DNA of 9,552 nt, taken from assembly GCA_024642605.1 (NCBI GenBank), contig JAHEAT010000025.1, positions 1-9,552 on the forward strand, written 5' to 3'. The stretch is from Microbacteriaceae bacterium (lineage in GTDB: Bacteria > Actinomycetota > Actinomycetes > Actinomycetales > Microbacteriaceae). Both the position numbers and the translations under genes were made by a program. Within the stretch, counting starts at the first letter, position 1. Each line of letters begins with the position of its first letter. Under the pieces are notes generated by a model. It was not told the DNA's origin, ran no database searches, and saw nothing but the letters and a program-made list of their open reading frames with translations. Shown in pieces: positions 6,345-9,552 of the stretch.

Positions 6345-7979
6345 ATGGCAGATCTAAAAATCAGCCCGAACGAGATTCGTGACGCGCTCAAAGACTTCGT
6401 AAAGTCTTATGAGCCAGCCAAGGCCTCGCGCACCGAGGTAGGCCACGTTATCGACGCCGGTGACGGTATCGCCCACATCGAAGGCCTGCCTAGCGCAATG
6501 GCCAACGAGCTGCTCAAGTTTGCCGATGGCACCCTTGGTCTTGCTCTAAACCTCGATGAGCGCGAAATCGGTGCCGTCGTTCTCGGAAACTTCGAAGGTA
6601 TCGAAGAAGGTATGGAAGTTCACCGCACCGGTGAAGTTCTTTCGGTTCCGGTTGGCGACAACTTCCTCGGTCGTGTGGTTGACCCACTGGGTAACCCGAT
6701 CGACGGTCAGGGCGAGATCAAGGCCGACGCACGTCGTGCACTCGAGCTTCAGGCTCCGGGCGTTATGGCTCGTAAGTCGGTTCACGAGCCACTTCAGACC
6801 GGTATCAAGGCTATCGACGCCATGATTCCTGTTGGTCGCGGCCAGCGTCAGCTGATTATTGGTGACCGCCAGACTGGTAAGACTGCAATCGCCGTCGACA
6901 CCATCATTAACCAGAAGGCCAACTGGGCTTCTGGAGACCCAAAGAAGCAGGTTCGCTGCATCTACGTTGCAATCGGACAAAAGGGTTCGACCATTGCAGC
7001 AGTAAAGGGCGCTCTAGAAGAGGCCGGTGCTATGGAGTACACCACCATCGTGGCTTCTCCTGCATCAGACCCAGCAGGCTTCAAGTACCTTGCTCCTTAC
7101 ACCGGTTCGGCCATTGGCCAGCACTGGATGTACGCCGGCAAGCACGTACTCATCATTTTCGATGACCTGTCAAAGCAGGCCGAAGCCTACCGTGCAGTGT
7201 CGCTACTGCTTCGCCGTCCACCAGGCCGCGAGGCTTACCCGGGCGACGTCTTCTATCTACACTCCCGCCTACTTGAGCGTTGCGCCAAGCTAAACGACGA
7301 GCTAGGTGGCGGTTCGATGACTGGTCTACCAATCATCGAAACCAAGGCAAACGACGTTTCTGCATACATTCCAACCAACGTGATCTCGATCACCGACGGT
7401 CAGATCTTCTTGCAGTCAGACCTCTTCAACTCGAACCAGCGCCCAGCTATCGACGTGGGTATCTCGGTTTCACGTGTTGGTGGTGCGGCTCAGGTCAAGG
7501 GCATAAAGAAGGTTTCAGGAACCCTGAAGCTTGAACTTGCTCAGTACCGTTCGCTCGAGGCTTTCGCAATGTTCGCCAGCGACCTAGATGCAGCCTCGCG
7601 CCAGCAGCTAGCCCGCGGTGCACGCCTAATGGAGCTTCTAAAGCAGCCACAGTACTCACCGTTCCCTGTCGAAGACCAGACCGTTTCGATCTGGGCAGGT
7701 ACCACCGGCAAGCTCGATGAGGTTCCTGTCGAAGACATCCTGCGCTTCGAATCTGAACTGCTCGACTACCTGCGTCGCAACACCAAGGTGCTAGACGTTA
7801 TTCGTGAGACCAACGAGCTCAAAGACGACACCGTCGCCGAGCTCGAGAAGGCTCTGGCTAAGTTCAAGCGAACCTTCGCTACGAAGGCAGGCGCACCGCT
7901 AGCTTCGACCGCTTCGGCAGTACCTCTAGAAGAGGCTGAAGTCAAGCAGGAGAAGATCGTCAAGCAGAAGCGCAAGTAA
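6345..7979 (+). CDS. atpA: F1 ATP synthase subunit alpha
   Basis: Alpha forms the F1 hexamer with beta and carries the non-catalytic nucleotide sites. The 544-residue product shows the beta-barrel domain with [18 protein letters not shown], the Walker A loop GDRQTGKT at residues 173-180, the Walker B region [15 protein letters not shown], and the alpha signature around [18 protein letters not shown] with the conserved arginine of the catalytic interface. A lysine- and glutamate-rich tail of about 25 residues follows the conserved C-terminal helices (ending KQKRK). C-terminal extensions of alpha are known in actinobacteria and in mycobacteria help suppress ATP hydrolysis; the same role here is only an inference. 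The ATG at 6345 follows AGAGGAA (6334-6340). The 48-nt gap after atpH has no convincing structure. Confidence 0.97.
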   Translation: MADLKISPNEIRDALKDFVKSYEPAKASRTEVGHVIDAGDGIAHIEGLPSAMANELLKFADGTLGLALNLDEREIGAVVLGNFEGIEEGMEVHRTGEVLSVPVGDNFLGRVVDPLGNPIDGQGEIKADARRALELQAPGVMARKSVHEPLQTGIKAIDAMIPVGRGQRQLIIGDRQTGKTAIAVDTIINQKANWASGDPKKQVRCIYVAIGQKGSTIAAVKGALEEAGAMEYTTIVASPASDPAGFKYLAPYTGSAIGQHWMYAGKHVLIIFDDLSKQAEAYRAVSLLLRRPPGREAYPGDVFYLHSRLLERCAKLNDELGGGSMTGLPIIETKANDVSAYIPTNVISITDGQIFLQSDLFNSNQRPAIDVGISVSRVGGAAQVKGIKKVSGTLKLELAQYRSLEAFAMFASDLDAASRQQLARGARLMELLKQPQYSPFPVEDQTVSIWAGTTGKLDEVPVEDILRFESELLDYLRRNTKVLDVIRETNELKDDTVAELEKALAKFKRTFATKAGAPLASTASAVPLEEAEVKQEKIVKQKRK

Positions 7980-8006
7980 CTGCGAATCGATCGGGAAAGG
8001 TAAGAC

Positions 8007-8912
8007 ATGGGAGCGCAACTTCGGGTCTATAGGCAGAAAATTAAGTCTGCCCAGACGACCAAGAAGATCACTCGCGCCATGGAGTTGATTTCGGCCTCGC
8101 GTATTGCGAAGGCTCAGCAGCGTGTTGCTGCTTCAGCACCATACTCACGCGCAGTGACCCGTGCCGTTTCGGCTGTAGCCACCTATTCAACGGTTGCTCA
8201 CCCGCTAACCACGACCCCAGAGAAAATCGAACGTGCCGCGGTCGTAATTTTCACAAGTGACCGTGGTTTGGCCGGAGCATTCTCGTCGAACGTTCTCAAA
8301 GAAGCAGACCAGCTGACCGCGCTTCTCAAAGAGCAGGGCAAGGATGTCGTCTACTACCTGGTTGGACGTAAAGCCGTGGGCAACTTCAGCTTCCGTCGTC
8401 GCACTGCTGTGCGCAACTGGATTGGTGGCACCGACCTTCCGCAGTTCGACACTGCCAAGGAAGTCGCCGACGCCGTAGTTGCCGCGTTCAATACCGAAGC
8501 CAGCGAAGGTGGAGTAGACGAGATTCACTTGGTCTACAACCGTTTTCTTTCGATGATCGCTCAGGTCCCGGAAGTTGTTCGACTTCTTCCGCTTGAAATC
8601 GTTGAAGGTGAAGAAGCTCCGGCCAGCAATGAAGTCTTCCCGCTTTACGAATTCGAACCAGATGTAACCAAGGTGCTCGACGCTCTGCTACCGGTTTACA
8701 TCGAGAGCCGAATCTACAACGCAATGCTTCAAAGCGCAGCATCCGAGCACGCTGCACGTCAGAAGGCCATGAAGTCGGCCACCGACAACGCAGACAAACT
8801 AATCAAGAACTACACCCGTCTTAGCAACGCGGCTCGTCAGTCAGAAATTACGCAACAGATTTCCGAAATCGTTGGTGGAGCAGACGCGCTCGCAACCAGC
8901 GACGAGGACTAA
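8007..8912 (+). CDS. atpG: F1 ATP synthase subunit gamma
   Basis: Gamma is the rotating central shaft that couples c-ring rotation to catalysis in the beta subunits. The 301-residue product has both coiled-coil ends of the family. The N-terminal part is [20 protein letters not shown] followed by [16 protein letters not shown], and the C-terminal helix ends in [20 protein letters not shown]. The middle segment before [10 protein letters not shown] is short, so the extra acidic loop described for mycobacterial gamma appears absent; that comparison is from memory. The ATG at 8007 is preceded by GGGAAAGG (7993-8000) with 6 nt spacing. The gap from atpA is 27 nt with no notable structure. Confidence 0.96.
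   Translation: MGAQLRVYRQKIKSAQTTKKITRAMELISASRIAKAQQRVAASAPYSRAVTRAVSAVATYSTVAHPLTTTPEKIERAAVVIFTSDRGLAGAFSSNVLKEADQLTALLKEQGKDVVYYLVGRKAVGNFSFRRRTAVRNWIGGTDLPQFDTAKEVADAVVAAFNTEASEGGVDEIHLVYNRFLSMIAQVPEVVRLLPLEIVEGEEAPASNEVFPLYEFEPDVTKVLDALLPVYIESRIYNAMLQSAASEHAARQKAMKSATDNADKLIKNYTRLSNAARQSEITQQISEIVGGADALATSDED

Positions 8913-9552
<640 letters not shown>

Noticed and set aside
6546..6980. 144-codon reading frame on the minus strand inside atpA
   Set aside because: It lies wholly antisense to the unmistakable alpha subunit, has no ribosome binding site context and its translation resembles no family. It follows from codon bias in a conserved gene. The same applies to the antisense frames at 3771-4100 and 8205-8528.

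Overview
The window is a conserved actinobacterial housekeeping locus, read entirely on the + strand. The order is prfA (3' end), prmC, a tsaC/Sua5-type gene, a wecA-like gene and a small AtpI-like membrane protein gene. The F1Fo ATP synthase operon atpB-atpE-atpF-atpH-atpA-atpG-atpD follows, with atpD cut by the window end. The same order is known in mycobacteria (Rv1299 to Rv1310), which with the protein features points to Actinomycetota. The moderate GC, the long unfused delta subunit (267 aa, not the b-delta fusion of mycobacteria) and the frequent CTA leucine codons suggest a small-genome Microbacteriaceae, for example a freshwater Luna-cluster relative. That placement is an inference and was not tested by any search.

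Region 1 (1-3637) holds five tightly packed genes: peptide chain release factor 1, the methyltransferase that modifies its GGQ glutamine, the tRNA threonylcarbamoyladenosine enzyme, a polyprenyl-phosphate sugar-1-phosphate transferase that starts cell-wall glycopolymer synthesis, and a four-helix membrane protein at the AtpI position. Three of the four junctions abut or overlap (TAAATG, TAGTG, ATGA). The fourth has a 16-nt gap. This is the pattern of one translationally coupled transcript.

Region 2 (3638-3818) is the only sizeable non-coding gap. It holds a plausible promoter for the atp operon, a pair of direct repeats just upstream of the -35, a strong hairpin close to the predicted transcript 5' end, and an ambiguous atpB start (TTG with no well-placed ribosome binding site, or CTG with an ideally placed one). 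A 23-codon GTG-started reading frame also ends 4 nt before the TTG.

Region 3 (3819-9552) encodes the proton-translocating Fo (a, c, b) and the F1 subunits delta, alpha, gamma and beta. Key residues are intact: the a-subunit arginine, the c-subunit glutamate, and the P-loops of alpha and beta. An inverted repeat starts at the atpB stop codon, upstream of the high-copy c-subunit gene.

No mobile element, CRISPR array, tRNA, rRNA, defence or toxin system was seen, and nothing here looks like a new multigene system. The observations worth a second look are regulatory details of the atp leader and the atpB-atpE junction.
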